From positions 2,790,001 to 2,854,000 of the forward strand of contig NZ_LT796768.1 of NCBI RefSeq assembly GCF_900167475.1: a stretch of DNA of 64,000 bases. The letters run 5' to 3'. This document shows, one piece after another, positions 24,734 to 33,657 of the stretch; position 1 is the first letter of the stretch, and each line of letters begins with the position of its first letter. A program made the translations under genes and the position numbers. The notes under the pieces were generated by a model. That model searched no databases. It had not been told where the DNA came from and worked only from the letters and a program-made list of their open reading frames with translations. The DNA is from Aeromicrobium choanae (lineage in GTDB: Bacteria > Actinomycetota > Actinomycetes > Propionibacteriales > Nocardioidaceae).

Positions 24734-25924
24734 CTAGAGCGCCCGAACCCGCTCGACCTCCGCGCGGGAGTGGATCACGTCCGCGCTGTCCTCGCCGTAG
24801 CTCTTCGCGAGGTCGGCATTGAGGTCGAGCACCGCGGCGATCATGCGGCGGTGGTGCCAGCGCGCCACCTTGCTGGCGCGTCGCTTGTCCTCGGCGTGGG
24901 ACTTGATGAACGCCTTGCGGGCCTTGCGCCCGAAGAGCGCGTCGACCTCGGGCTGCTGCACCACGCCGGTGGCGACCTCGGGTGCCAGCACGGCGGCCGC
25001 GTAGGGGGCGGCCTGACGCGTGGCCCACTCGAACGCCCACCACAGCGCGACGGCCGCCACCGTGGAGACCGTCAGCAGCACCACGTAGACGAGTGCGGGA
25101 TTTCCGCCGCTGATCGCCACCATCCCGTCCCACACGCCGTGGATCAGCATCGCCGTCGCGATCAGGAGCAGTCCGCGCCCGATGCGTCGCGGCTGGACCC
25201 GGGTGCCGACGAGGTAGACGACACCCGCACCGAAGATCGCGGTGAAGAGCGGGTGCGACATGAGGTCGGAGTAGGCACGCGTCACGTCCATGTGGATCGA
25301 GACGCCGACCTGGTCCGATCCGAACTGGGCGGCTGCGGCTCGCCCGGAGTAGATGAAGTCCTCCAGGGCTTGGAAGCCCAGCCCGACGAAGATGCCGATG
25401 ATCACCCCGTCGGCGACCGTGACGACGAGGTGCCGTGCCAGGCCCATGAGCAGCAGGACGCCGGCGCCCTTGGCGAACTCCTCGACGAACGGCGCGGACA
25501 GTGAGGCGGACCAGTCCGCGGAGAAGTCGCGTCCGAACAGCTTGCCGTACAGGTAGTTGAGCGAGGTGTTCGCTGCGACCGCCATGGCGAAGGTGGCTCC
25601 GAAACCGCCCCAGACGAAGGCCACCGCCAGGAGCGACCACGGCTGACGCTCGAACTTGTCGAGATGGCGGAACCAGATCGCCCACGCGATGGTGAAGAGG
25701 ATGCCGACGCCTCCGCTCAGCCCGATGGCCGGCAGGAAGTAGCCGAGTTGCGGGGTGAAGGAGCTCCATGCCTGGTACGCACCGAAGGTCACGATGACGA
25801 GGAACGTCCAGAAGCACAGGTTGCGAGGCTGCAGGAAGCGGAACGGCAGACCCCAGCCCGTCTCGTCGAGCGCGTCCCGGCGCAGCTGCTGCAAGGTCGC
25901 GAGGTCGCTGGTGGTGTCGAGCAT
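24734..25924 (-). CDS. PrsW-family intramembrane metalloprotease
   Basis: A 396-residue membrane protein with about eight hydrophobic helices. The catalytic-type motif FVEEFAKGAGVLLLM (residue ~140) and later LGFQALEDFIYSG with conserved histidines (SHPLFTAIFGAG; LIHGVWDGMVAI) match PrsW, the site-1 protease that cuts the anti-sigma factor RsiW in Bacillus. A soluble C-terminal tail of ~90 charged residues (FGRKARKAFIKSHAEDKRRASK) follows the membrane part. It overlaps its upstream partner by 1 nt (TGATG). No anti-sigma factor is visible nearby. Confidence 0.87.
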   Translation of the reverse strand: MLDTTSDLATLQQLRRDALDETGWGLPFRFLQPRNLCFWTFLVIVTFGAYQAWSSFTPQLGYFLPAIGLSGGVGILFTIAWAIWFRHLDKFERQPWSLLAVAFVWGGFGATFAMAVAANTSLNYLYGKLFGRDFSADWSASLSAPFVEEFAKGAGVLLLMGLARHLVVTVADGVIIGIFVGLGFQALEDFIYSGRAAAAQFGSDQVGVSIHMDVTRAYSDLMSHPLFTAIFGAGVVYLVGTRVQPRRIGRGLLLIATAMLIHGVWDGMVAISGGNPALVYVVLLTVSTVAAVALWWAFEWATRQAAPYAAAVLAPEVATGVVQQPEVDALFGRKARKAFIKSHAEDKRRASKVARWHHRRMIAAVLDLNADLAKSYGEDSADVIHSRAEVERVRAL

Positions 25925-26577
25925 CAGTTCTCCTCGGTGGACTTGACGGGACCCAGGCTCTGGATCATGCGGTGAACCTCCGGCGCGAGCGTGGCCATCT
26001 GGTCGGACGGCCCGGCGACCTGGATCTCGATGCCTGTCCCGTCCTCGGTGAGAGCGATGACCTGACCCGTGGTGGCAGCGCCCTGCACCGTCTCGGCGAC
26101 ACCCGTGATCCCGGCCGTCGTGGTGACGGTCGAGCGGTGGGTCGCCGGGTTGAACGCGCTGGGATCCGTCGCCTTCGCGACCCGATCGATCTGGTCCAGG
26201 AGTTCGGTGGCGTCACCCTCGAAGTCGTCGCTCTGGACGAAGAACTGGACGCCACCCTTCGTCAGGTAGACCGCCTCGGGCTCGGGGCTGGACACGTCGT
26301 CGGTGGTCCGGATTCCTTGGTTGACCTCCCACCCCGTGGTCGGAGTGATCGCCAGCGTCTCGGTGACCAGCATGCGGTCGCCTGCGACCGTCAGGTCGTC
26401 GTTCGCGACGGCATCGTTGACGGCGGGCACCCCGAACTGCAGCCCCAGCCACAGCGCGAGAACGATGAGCGCGAAGGGGAAGCTGCGCTTGTCCAGGCCG
26501 AGGATCCGGTGCTCGACCGGCACGCGGTACCACTGCGATCCTGGTCGCGTCGTGGCGTCGGGGGAGGAGTGGGCCAT
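25924..26577 (-). CDS. Single-span membrane protein, unknown function, PrsW partner
   Basis: A 217-residue protein with a short cytoplasmic N-terminus, one membrane helix (FPFALIVLALWLGLQFGV) and an external domain of ~165 residues rich in beta-strand-like segments (LTVAGDRMLVTETLAITPTT ... GVQFFVQSDDFEG). Its stop overlaps the PrsW start by 1 nt, so the pair is made together. It could be a substrate or regulator of the protease; this is inferred from position only. Confidence 0.75.
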   Translation of the reverse strand: MAHSSPDATTRPGSQWYRVPVEHRILGLDKRSFPFALIVLALWLGLQFGVPAVNDAVANDDLTVAGDRMLVTETLAITPTTGWEVNQGIRTTDDVSSPEPEAVYLTKGGVQFFVQSDDFEGDATELLDQIDRVAKATDPSAFNPATHRSTVTTTAGITGVAETVQGAATTGQVIALTEDGTGIEIQVAGPSDQMATLAPEVHRMIQSLGPVKSTEEN

Positions 26578-26734
26578 GGTGGTCCTTGCTCTCGGATCCG
26601 GGCGTCAGAGCCCGGGGGACGGGGATACGGGACCGGCCCCGCGCGGCACCGTCCGACACCGATGATTTCGCAGCGGACGGGCGGGCGCAACCGGGGGATC
26701 AACCGCGCAGACGATCGCCTACGGGAAGGAGAAC

Positions 26735-26766
26735 GGCCCCCGACCTGGGCAGGTCGAGGGCCGTCT
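26735..26766 (-). terminator. Terminator of glnA
   Basis: Nearly perfect hairpin with 14-base arms (ACGGCCCCCGACCT at 26735-26748 and AGGTCGAGGGCCGT at 26753-26766, one mismatch) around GGGC, 13 bases after the glnA stop. On the minus strand TTCTCC follows. Confidence 0.7.
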
Positions 26767-26779
26767 CGGTGCTGACGAA

Positions 26780-28201
26780 TCAGATGTCGTAGTACAGCTC
26801 GAACTCGTGCGGGTGCGGGCGCAGCTGGATCGGCAGGATCTCCTCGTTGCGCTTGTAGTCGATCCACGTCTCGATCAGGTCGGGCGTGAACACGTCGCCC
26901 ACCGTCAGGTACTCGTGGTCGGCTGCGAGGGCATCGAGCACCTCGCCGAGCGACGTCGGGACCATGTCGATCTCGGCGTACTCCTCCGGCGGGAGCTCGT
27001 AGATGTTCTTGTCGATCGGGGCCGGCGGCTCGATCTTGTTCTTGATGCCGTCGATGCCGGCGAGCAGCAGCGCGGAGAACGCCAGGTACGGGTTGCTCGA
27101 CGGGTCGGGGCAGCGGAACTCGATGCGCTTGGCCTTGGCGTTCGAGCCCGTGATCGGGATGCGGACGCAGGCGGAGCGGTTGCGGGCCGAGTAGACCAGC
27201 GCGATCGGGGCCTCGAAGCCCGGCACCAGGCGGTGGTAGGAGTTCACCGAGGGGTTGGTGAACGCCAGCAGCGACGGGGCGTGCTTCAGGATGCCGCCGA
27301 TGTACCAGCGGGCGGTGTCGGACAGTCCGCCGTAGCCGGACTCGTCGTAGAACAGCGGCTCGCCGTTGTTCCAGATCGACTGGTGCACGTGCATGCCCGA
27401 GCCGTTGTCGCCGAAGATCGGCTTCGGCATGAAGGTCACGGTCTTGTCCGCGGCCCACGCCGTGTTGCGGACGAGGTACTTGAACTTCATCGTGTCGTCC
27501 GCGGCCTTGAGCAGCGTGTCGAAGCGGTAGTTGATCTCGGCCTGGCCGGCGGTGCCGACCTCGTGGTGGCCGCGCTCGAGGATGAGGCCCGCGTCGGACA
27601 GGTGGGTCATCATGTCGTTGCGCAGGTCGGCGAAGCGGTCGGTCGGCTGGACGGGGAAGTAGCCGCCCTTGTAGCGGACCTTGTAGCCGCGGTTCTCGTG
27701 GACCTCGTCGCCCGTGGACCAGGCCGACTCGGCCGACTTGATCTCGTAGTAGCTCTTGTGGGCGCTGGTGCCGTAGGACACGCGGTCGAAGATGTAGAAC
27801 TCGGCCTCGGGGGCGAAGAACGCCGTGTCGCCGATGCCGGTGGTCTTGAGGTACGCCTCGGCCTTGCGGGCGATGTTGCGCGGGTCGCGCGAGTAGGCCT
27901 CGCCCGTGATCGGGTCGTGGACGAAGAAGTCCATCGCGATCGTCTTGGGGTTGCGGAAGGGGTCGACGTACGCCGTGCCGTAGTCGGGCAGCAGCTTCAT
28001 GTCCGACTGGTCGATGGTCTGGAAACCGCGGATCGACGAGCCGTCGAACGCGACGCCCTCGGCGGCGGTGTCCTCGTCGAATGCCGAGATCGGCATCGTG
28101 ACCTGCTGCTGGATGCCCGGGAGGTCGGTGAATCGGATGTCGATGTACTCGACGCCCTCGTCCCGGACAAACTTGAAGAACTCGTCGGCATTGCCGAACA
28201 T
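26780..28201 (-). CDS. glnA: Type I glutamine synthetase
   Basis: A 473-residue GSI enzyme of standard length that makes glutamine from glutamate, ammonia and ATP. Seen: the N-terminal beta-grasp domain ([23 protein letters not shown]), the metal-site region [19 protein letters not shown], the signature [17 protein letters not shown], and NIYELPPEE with the tyrosine that is adenylylated in GSI-beta enzymes. The ATG at 28201 is chosen because AGGAGG stands 6 bases ahead; the frame stays open further upstream. Tandem GlnR-like half-sites lie upstream, so expression should respond to nitrogen. Confidence 0.97.
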   Translation of the reverse strand: MFGNADEFFKFVRDEGVEYIDIRFTDLPGIQQQVTMPISAFDEDTAAEGVAFDGSSIRGFQTIDQSDMKLLPDYGTAYVDPFRNPKTIAMDFFVHDPITGEAYSRDPRNIARKAEAYLKTTGIGDTAFFAPEAEFYIFDRVSYGTSAHKSYYEIKSAESAWSTGDEVHENRGYKVRYKGGYFPVQPTDRFADLRNDMMTHLSDAGLILERGHHEVGTAGQAEINYRFDTLLKAADDTMKFKYLVRNTAWAADKTVTFMPKPIFGDNGSGMHVHQSIWNNGEPLFYDESGYGGLSDTARWYIGGILKHAPSLLAFTNPSVNSYHRLVPGFEAPIALVYSARNRSACVRIPITGSNAKAKRIEFRCPDPSSNPYLAFSALLLAGIDGIKNKIEPPAPIDKNIYELPPEEYAEIDMVPTSLGEVLDALAADHEYLTVGDVFTPDLIETWIDYKRNEEILPIQLRPHPHEFELYYDI

Positions 28202-28283
28202 GTGGCCTCCTCGACCGCGGTGCGGCGGATAGATCGGTGCGGACAGCATCTCCCTGCGTCCACCTAGAGGCTAGGCGGGGGCA

Positions 28284-28321
28284 GTTTCCCGTCCATCACC
28301 GGATTGTTACATGCAGGTTAC
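28284..28321 (-). promoter_or_regulatory. Tandem GlnR box before glnA
   Basis: On the minus strand four 5-bp half-sites follow each other with exactly 6-bp gaps: GTAAC, GTAAC, GTGAT, GAAAC. The GlnR consensus is gTnAC-n6-GaAAC repeated with n6. The four sites match 5, 4, 4 and 5 of 5 bases. The end of the box is about 82 bases before the glnA ATG. Confidence 0.75.
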
Positions 28322-28363
28322 GCGTCTTCGGGGGTGCGCCGAGGCGCCCGGTCGCCCGCTCGC

Positions 28364-29707
28364 TCAGTACTTCGGATCGGCGTAGAAGACGACGGCGGAC
28401 TTGTGCCGCTTGATCACGTGGACGCCGCGGGGATGCTTCGAGCCGCCGCCGGCGTCGACGTTGCCCTCGACCATCCAGACGTGGTCGCCCTGGGCCTTCA
28501 CGACGATCCCGACGTGGGAGGGGGTGCCCTTGGCGAAGTAGCCGATGTAGGCCAGGCGGCCGACCCGAGGCGTCTTCGAGGTGCGTCCGCGCTTGCGCTC
28601 GGCCTTGAGCAGGGCGGGGAACGACTTGGCCTTGATGACCGATCCGGGCTTCCCGGCGGCGTGCGCCAGCCAGGAGACGAAGTAGCCGCACCACGGGTCG
28701 CGGGGGCCGGTGCGCCCGATCCACTTGTTGTACTTGCTCTTCCGGGGGCTCTTCTCGCGGTAGCCCACCTGCGACTTCGCGGCGGCCACCAGGTCGGCGG
28801 CGCCGAACTTCGACGCCACGGCCGACGTCACCGTCTTCTTCGCCTTCTTGTTCACGTAGACCGCGCCGGTGCGGAACTGCTGCAGGCAGGCACCCTCTGG
28901 AAGGCCGCACCGCAGGTCGCCGGTGGGGGCGCCGAGCCTGCCGGCCGCGCCACCGTGGGCGCGCATCTGCTTGAGGGCGTGGGTGCGCACGACCCATGTG
29001 CGGTTGCCGCGCTGGATGAGCGTCGCCCTCGAGTAGTCGCGCCAGATCAGTCCGTTGGCCCGCTGGACCCCGCCCCTCGGCGCGCCGAGCAGGAACGACA
29101 TCGCCTTCTCGCGCGAGGCCAGCGAGCGGTTCCCGTAGGCGCGCTTCACGGTGATCTTGGGGGAGTAGCGGGTGGCGCTCACGATGGCGCGGTACTTGCC
29201 GCTCTTGGGAACGCGCGGCATCCACGAGTACCAGCCGTTCGCCGAGGTGCGCACCGTGGCGACCTTGACGCGGCCCTTGCTCGTGTCGCGGTAGATCCGC
29301 ACCTTCGTGCGGGCGTGCGGCTTGCCGCTGGTGGTCAGGACGCGGCCACGGAGCCAGAAGTTCTCGCGAGTCAGGACGCGGGTGTCGGCGCCGCTGTTGA
29401 TGCGGATGCTCACCCAGCGGCCCGACTTCGCGGGCGTGTTGACCGAGGGCGCCGAGGCGGCTGCCGGCGCACGCGAAGCCGTCATGCGGCGGGCCGGCGC
29501 GGCGGGCGCGGCCGTCGAAGGCTCGGAGGAAGCAACCGGCGCGGGTTCGGGGCTCGCAGCGTTCTCGGGGAGCGCGGTGACGGCGGGAGTGGACGGGGTC
29601 GAGCTCGGTTCGGATTCCGGGGTCTCGGCATGGCTGGGAAGGGCGACAAGGGAGAGGGCGAGGGAGGAAGCGACTGCAATGCTCCACCGACGGGCGACGC
29701 GGACCAT
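28364..29707 (-). CDS. Secreted CHAP-domain peptidoglycan hydrolase-like protein
   Basis: A 447-residue exported protein. The signal peptide (ALSLVALPSHA, cut about residue 27) is followed by a Pro/Ala/Ser-rich linker to ~100, an Ig/Big-like domain (VSIRINSGADTRVLTRENFW ... SGKYRAIVSATRYSP), an LGFP-like repeat region (GRLGAPTGDLRCG ... QQFRTGAVYVN), and a CHAP domain: DPWCGYFVSWLAHAAG with the catalytic cysteine, then SHVGIVVKAQGDHVWMVEGN with the histidine and its partner. CHAP enzymes cut peptidoglycan peptides. The ATG at 29707 gives the best signal peptide. Confidence 0.85.
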   Translation of the reverse strand: MVRVARRWSIAVASSLALSLVALPSHAETPESEPSSTPSTPAVTALPENAASPEPAPVASSEPSTAAPAAPARRMTASRAPAAASAPSVNTPAKSGRWVSIRINSGADTRVLTRENFWLRGRVLTTSGKPHARTKVRIYRDTSKGRVKVATVRTSANGWYSWMPRVPKSGKYRAIVSATRYSPKITVKRAYGNRSLASREKAMSFLLGAPRGGVQRANGLIWRDYSRATLIQRGNRTWVVRTHALKQMRAHGGAAGRLGAPTGDLRCGLPEGACLQQFRTGAVYVNKKAKKTVTSAVASKFGAADLVAAAKSQVGYREKSPRKSKYNKWIGRTGPRDPWCGYFVSWLAHAAGKPGSVIKAKSFPALLKAERKRGRTSKTPRVGRLAYIGYFAKGTPSHVGIVVKAQGDHVWMVEGNVDAGGGSKHPRGVHVIKRHKSAVVFYADPKY

Positions 29708-29813
29708 GCCCACAGCGTGCAACACATCGGTCCCAGACGCATCCTGCGCCCCGGTGTAGCAACCGCCTGGGCAGGTATCGGTCGGAGCGCGCGCCGCTCA
29801 CCGAGGGGAGAGG

Positions 29814-29830
29814 GCGGGCACGGTGCCCGC
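29814..29830. promoter_or_regulatory. Perfect 17-bp palindrome before a secreted-protein gene
   Basis: Arms GCGGGCAC and GTGCCCGC flank one central base, ending 4 bases before the Shine-Dalgarno (GAAGGAGG) of the next gene. It could be an operator or an mRNA hairpin near the ribosome site. The remaining ~100 bases of this divergent region show no clear regulatory element. Confidence 0.35.
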
Positions 29831-29848
29831 GCGCGAAGGAGGCCGACG

Positions 29849-30361
29849 ATGAGGCGTTCAACCATGGTTCCCGGGCTGCTCGGAGCAGTGCTGCTCGTGG
29901 GCGGGGTGGCCGCACCGGCCTCCGCCCAGACCGTCACGAGGAACGACCCGAGTGGCGACGCACCGGCTCGGATCGACATCACGAAGGTGCGGTACTCCCA
30001 CGAGTCCGACCGCGTCCGCGTGGCCGCCAAGATCCCCGAGCTCGGGAAGTCCGGCACAGCCGACTTCCTGGTGTCTCGCCACGAGATCTTCGAGGCCGGG
30101 TACGTCGTGCGGATCCGGCAGCACAAGGGCCAGCCCGCGAAGGTCAGCCTGCTCTACTACGACCACTTCGACCTGAAGAAGCGCACCTGCAAGGGCATCT
30201 CCGGCAGCTGGGGTCCCCAGGTGGTCCGGCTCAAGGTGCCGCGGTCGTGCCTGAAGGGTCACGCGACGAAGTACGTCTCGACCCAGTTCGTCCTCTCGTT
30301 CGGCGCGGGCGGCGAGCAGTTCGACGAGGCCCCGATGGTGAAGCGACTGCGGCGCTCGTAG
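29849..30361 (+). CDS. Small secreted protein of unknown function
   Basis: A 170-residue protein with a Sec signal peptide (MRRSTMVPGLLGAVLLVGGVAAPASA, cut before QTV). The mature part is beta-rich (VRYSHESDRVRVAAKIPELG; SLLYYDHFDLKKRTCKG) with two cysteines that could form a disulphide. The ATG at 29849 follows GAAGGAGG. No enzyme motif is visible. It is divergent from the CHAP gene and ends before the Tad locus. Confidence 0.75.
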   Translation: MRRSTMVPGLLGAVLLVGGVAAPASAQTVTRNDPSGDAPARIDITKVRYSHESDRVRVAAKIPELGKSGTADFLVSRHEIFEAGYVVRIRQHKGQPAKVSLLYYDHFDLKKRTCKGISGSWGPQVVRLKVPRSCLKGHATKYVSTQFVLSFGAGGEQFDEAPMVKRLRRS

Positions 30362-30376
30362 CGGCGGTTCCGACGA

Positions 30377-30397
30377 GCCTGGTTTCCCCCACCAGGC
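30377..30397 (+). terminator. Hairpin between the secreted protein and the Tad locus
   Basis: Seven-bp stem GCCTGGT/ACCAGGC with a 7-base loop, 15 bases after the stop codon. Confidence 0.45.
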
Positions 30398-30435
30398 CCG
30401 TCCGTCCCACCGTCCACAGGGTTTGGGACGGCACC

Positions 30436-30465
30436 TTGCACGCGTCACTGCGAGTTGGGCAGGAT
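30436..30465 (+). promoter_or_regulatory. Possible sigma-70-type promoter of the Tad operon
   Basis: TTGCAC (30436-30441) and CAGGAT (30460-30465) are 18 bp apart, about 42 bases before the tadA start, which has its own purine-rich ribosome site. Confidence 0.4.
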
Positions 30466-30507
30466 CGGGCCGACGTTCGGGTGGGAGCGGCTTTCGGGGG
30501 GAAGCGA

Positions 30508-31719
30508 ATGGAAGTACTGAGCGATCGCGTGCGCGCGCTCGTCCGCGAGCGACGGATCGATCCGCGCACCGACGTCGAGGCTGTGCGCCGAGCCGCCGCC
30601 GAGGCGGTCGCCGAGCACGAGCAGCGCAGCCTCACCGGCGCCGTCCGGGCGCTCGACGAGCCGGAGCGGGTCGTGGGCGAGCTCGTCTCCGACCTGGTCG
30701 GCTTCGGTCCGCTGCAGCGGTTCCTCGACGACCCGGAGGTCGAGGAGGTCTGGGTCAACGAGCCGGATCGGGTCTTCGTCGCCCGCGCAGGCCGACACGA
30801 GCTCACCTCCGTCATGCTGACCACCGCGCAGGTCCGTGAGCTGGTGGAGCGGATGCTGTCGTCCAGCGGCCGGCGGCTCGACCTCGGTCAGCCGTTCGTC
30901 GACGCCATGCTTCCCGGAGGCCACCGGCTCCACGTGGTGCTCGACGGCATCACCCGCGGGTTCACCGCCGTCAACATCCGCAAGTTCGTCGCCAAGGCCG
31001 CCGGGCTCGACGACCTCGTCGCTCTGGGGACCCTCGACGAGCGGTCGGCCGCCTTCCTCACGTCGTGCGTGCAGGCGGGTCTCAACATCGTCGTCAGCGG
31101 AGGCACGCAGGCCGGGAAGACCACACTGCTGAACTGCCTCACCGGAGCGATCCCCGGCACGCAGCGCCTCGTGTCGGTCGAGGAGGTCTTCGAGCTCAAG
31201 ACCGGGCACCCCGACTGGGTGGCCATGCAGACCCGGCAGGCCGGACTCGAGGGCACGGGCGAGATCACGCTCCGCATGCTGGTGAAGGAGGCGCTGCGAA
31301 TGCGGCCGAACCGCATCATCGTCGGCGAGGTGCGCGCCGAGGAGGCACTCGACCTCCTGCTCGCGCTGAACTCGGGGCTCCCGGGCATGGCGTCGATCCA
31401 CGCGAACTCGGCGAAGCAGGCGCTCGTGAAGCTGTGCACGCTGCCACTGCTCGCCGGGGAGAACGTCTCGGCCGGCTTCGTCGTGCCCACCGTGGCCACG
31501 GCGGTCGACATCGTCATCCACACCGGCATCGACACGGCCGGCCGCCGCGCTGTCCGGGAGATCGTCGCCACCACGGGCCGCGCCGAGAACGGGATCATCG
31601 AGGCCGAGCCGGTCTTCGTCCGCCGCGGCGGGGTCCTGGTCCGAGGGGCGGGAACGCCCCAGCGTCGCGAGGCCTTCGAGGCCGCCGGGATCGATCCGGA
31701 GGCGCTGTGGGAACACTGA
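30508..31719 (+). CDS. tadA: TadA/CpaF-type secretion ATPase
   Basis: A 403-residue type II/IV secretion ATPase. An N-terminal helical region leads to the core: PEVEEVWVNEPDRVFVARAG, the Walker A GGTQAGKTTLLN, RLVSVEEVFELK with its acidic box, and the histidine-box region IIVGEVRAEEALDLLLALNSG ... ASIHANSAKQAL. It powers pilus assembly or secretion at the inner face of the membrane. The ATG at 30508 follows GGGGGGAAG. First gene of the locus; a TadZ/CpaE-like gene, often placed before it, is missing. Confidence 0.92.
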   Translation: MEVLSDRVRALVRERRIDPRTDVEAVRRAAAEAVAEHEQRSLTGAVRALDEPERVVGELVSDLVGFGPLQRFLDDPEVEEVWVNEPDRVFVARAGRHELTSVMLTTAQVRELVERMLSSSGRRLDLGQPFVDAMLPGGHRLHVVLDGITRGFTAVNIRKFVAKAAGLDDLVALGTLDERSAAFLTSCVQAGLNIVVSGGTQAGKTTLLNCLTGAIPGTQRLVSVEEVFELKTGHPDWVAMQTRQAGLEGTGEITLRMLVKEALRMRPNRIIVGEVRAEEALDLLLALNSGLPGMASIHANSAKQALVKLCTLPLLAGENVSAGFVVPTVATAVDIVIHTGIDTAGRRAVREIVATTGRAENGIIEAEPVFVRRGGVLVRGAGTPQRREAFEAAGIDPEALWEH

Positions 31720-32561
31720 TCGGCCTCGTCTTCGGCATCGGCGTGCTGCTGATCGTGGACAGCCGACACCCACGGCCATCGCGCGCGGCGCGGCCGGTAC
31801 GGCCCTCTCATCTGGAGAGCCTCCTCCAACGGGCGGGCATGCCCGACGTCGCGCCGTTCACCCTTCTTCTCGGCTCGCTGGTCATGGCGATGGTCGCGGC
31901 CCTCATCGCGTTCACGCTCACCGCCGTGCCGGTGGTGGGCCTGCTGGCCGGGATGGCCGCAGGGTGGTTGCCGTTCGCGCTCATCCGGTCGCGAGCCAGT
32001 CGGCGCCAACGCGAGCACGCCGAGGCCTGGCCCGACGCCGTCGACCACCTCGCCTCGGCGGTCCGCGCGGGACTGTCGTTGCCCGAGGCACTCATCCAGC
32101 TGGGCGAGCGCGGGCCCGAGCAGCTGCGCGAGCCGTTCAGCCAGTTCGGGCGCGACTACACGTCGACGGGCCGGTTCGCCGAGAGTCTCGACCGGTTGAA
32201 GGCCCGCCTGGCCGACCCCATCGGGGATCGCGTCGTGGAAGCACTGCGCATCGCCCGCGAGGTGGGCGGCGGCGACCTCGGCCGGCTGTTGCGCTCCCTG
32301 TCGGGGTTCCTGCGCGACGACCTGCGCACGCGCGGCGAGCTGGAGTCACGTCAGTCGTGGACGATCGGCGCCGCGAGGCTCGCGGTGGCAGCCCCGTGGC
32401 TCGTCCTGCTGATGATGAGCCTGCAGCGCGACGTCATCGCCCGGTTCGCCACGCCGTCCGGAGTCGTCCTGCTCGTGGCCGGCGCCACGACGTGCCTCGT
32501 GGCCTACCGACTCATGCTCCGACTCGGACGGCTTCCCACCGAACAGCGGATCCTCGCATGA
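31707..32561 (+). CDS. tadB: TadB-type membrane platform protein
   Basis: A 284-residue type II secretion F-domain protein with an N-terminal helix (VGTLIGLVFGIGVLLIV), a helical pair near residues 48-90, the GspF domain (EAWPDAVDHLASAVRAGLSLPEAL ... VVEALRIAREVGGGDLGRLLRSLSGFLRDD) and two C-terminal helices. The GTG start at 31707 overlaps the end of tadA by 13 nt; an ATG start would lose the first helix. It forms the inner-membrane platform together with TadC. Confidence 0.88.
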   Translation: MGTLIGLVFGIGVLLIVDSRHPRPSRAARPVRPSHLESLLQRAGMPDVAPFTLLLGSLVMAMVAALIAFTLTAVPVVGLLAGMAAGWLPFALIRSRASRRQREHAEAWPDAVDHLASAVRAGLSLPEALIQLGERGPEQLREPFSQFGRDYTSTGRFAESLDRLKARLADPIGDRVVEALRIAREVGGGDLGRLLRSLSGFLRDDLRTRGELESRQSWTIGAARLAVAAPWLVLLMMSLQRDVIARFATPSGVVLLVAGATTCLVAYRLMLRLGRLPTEQRILA

Positions 32562-33466
32562 CCGGCGCGATCGTCGCGGCCATGTTCACGACCGGGCTCC
32601 TCCTCGTCGCCGACGGATGGCGGCGGGCACGGCGTCCGTCGCTGGCCGATCGCGTCGTCCCCTACGTCCGCGACGTCCACCCCTCCGCCGACCTCCCCGC
32701 GAGCCGGGTGATCGACCAGCTCATCGGGCCGTGGTGGCGTCGTCTGACGCGCTCCATCGGCGAGTCGCTGGGCAGCAACGCGGCGATCGCCCGCCGGCTG
32801 CGCCGGTGCGCCAGCGACGAGACCGTCGAGAGCTTCCGTGTTCGGCAGGCCACCTGGGGAGCGATCGGCCTCGCGGGGGCGGTGGCCACGTCGATGGTCG
32901 CGTGGTCGGTGGCTCGGCCTCCCGTCGTGGTGCTGTTGCTCTGGTGCGCTGCGGGGCTGATCGGCGGCTGCCTCGCCTGTGACCAGTGGCTGTCCTCCCG
33001 GGTGCGCAGCCATGAAGCCCGGATGCGAGTCGAGTTCCCGACCGTCGCCGACCTTCTCGCGCTGTCGGTGGCGGCGGGAGAGAGCCCGGTGGCCTCGATC
33101 GACCGCGTCAGCCGGGTCAGTCACGGAGCGCTCTCCCTGGAGCTGAGCCGGGTCCTGGCCGAGGTCCGGGCGGGCGCCACGGTCGTCGACGCCCTCGACC
33201 GCCTCGCCGCCCGCACCGGCGTGATGAGCGTGGCCCGGTTCGCCGAGGCCCTCGCCGTCGCCATCGACCGAGGGACTCCGCTGATCGACGTCCTTCACGC
33301 GCAGGCGGCCGACGTGCGCGAGCAGGCCCGTCGCGAGCTCATCGAGTCGGGCGGACGGCGCGAGATCGCGATGATGGTGCCGGTCGTCTTCCTGATCCTT
33401 CCCGTCACCATCGCGTTCGCATTCTTCCCAGGTTTGGCCGGACTCCACCTGTCCTCGGGTGGTTGA
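32558..33466 (+). CDS. tadC: TadC-type membrane platform protein
   Basis: A 302-residue partner of TadB with the same fold: an N-terminal helix, a central hydrophobic pair (AIGLAGAVATSMVAW; VVVLLLWCAAGLIGGCLA), the GspF domain (EFPTVADLLALSVAAGESPVASIDRVSR ... ALAVAIDRGTPLIDVLHAQAADVREQARREL) and the terminal helix MMVPVVFLILPVTIAFAFFP. The ATG overlaps the tadB stop by 4 nt. Confidence 0.9.
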   Translation: MTGAIVAAMFTTGLLLVADGWRRARRPSLADRVVPYVRDVHPSADLPASRVIDQLIGPWWRRLTRSIGESLGSNAAIARRLRRCASDETVESFRVRQATWGAIGLAGAVATSMVAWSVARPPVVVLLLWCAAGLIGGCLACDQWLSSRVRSHEARMRVEFPTVADLLALSVAAGESPVASIDRVSRVSHGALSLELSRVLAEVRAGATVVDALDRLAARTGVMSVARFAEALAVAIDRGTPLIDVLHAQAADVREQARRELIESGGRREIAMMVPVVFLILPVTIAFAFFPGLAGLHLSSGG

Positions 33467-33481
33467 GATGAAGGAGACCGC

Positions 33482-33655
33482 ATGACGTCACGGATCGAGC
33501 AGCTGCGCCGACGCCGCCATCGTGAGCGAGGTGACGTGCCCGGCTGGGTGATGATCACGCTCATGACGGCAGGCATCGTCGTCGGGCTCACCGCGATCGC
33601 CGGGCCGAGACTGTCCGCCATGCTCAACCAGGCACTGTCGTCCGTCGGCGGCTGA
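33482..33655 (+). CDS. Small Flp-pilin-like protein
   Basis: A 57-residue protein: a basic N-terminus (QLRRRRHRERGD), one hydrophobic helix (GWVMITLMTAGIVVGLTAIAG) and a short polar tail. Size, topology and position right after tadC fit the Flp/type IVb pilin. A prepilin-peptidase-type glycine (ERG|D) precedes the helix, but the glutamate usually found at +5 of mature pilins is absent, so the cleavage site is uncertain. The ATG has a good AAGGAG. Confidence 0.7.
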   Translation: MTSRIEQLRRRRHRERGDVPGWVMITLMTAGIVVGLTAIAGPRLSAMLNQALSSVGG

Positions 33656-33657
33656 GC

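Noticed and set aside
28304..29848. Upstream extension of the small secreted protein gene
   Set aside because: The extension is antisense to the CHAP gene; the ATG at 29849 has a strong ribosome site and begins a proper signal peptide.
29708..29848. Possible c-di-AMP (ydaO) riboswitch before the CHAP protein
   Set aside because: Cell-wall hydrolases in actinobacteria often carry one, but none of the conserved core motifs could be found.
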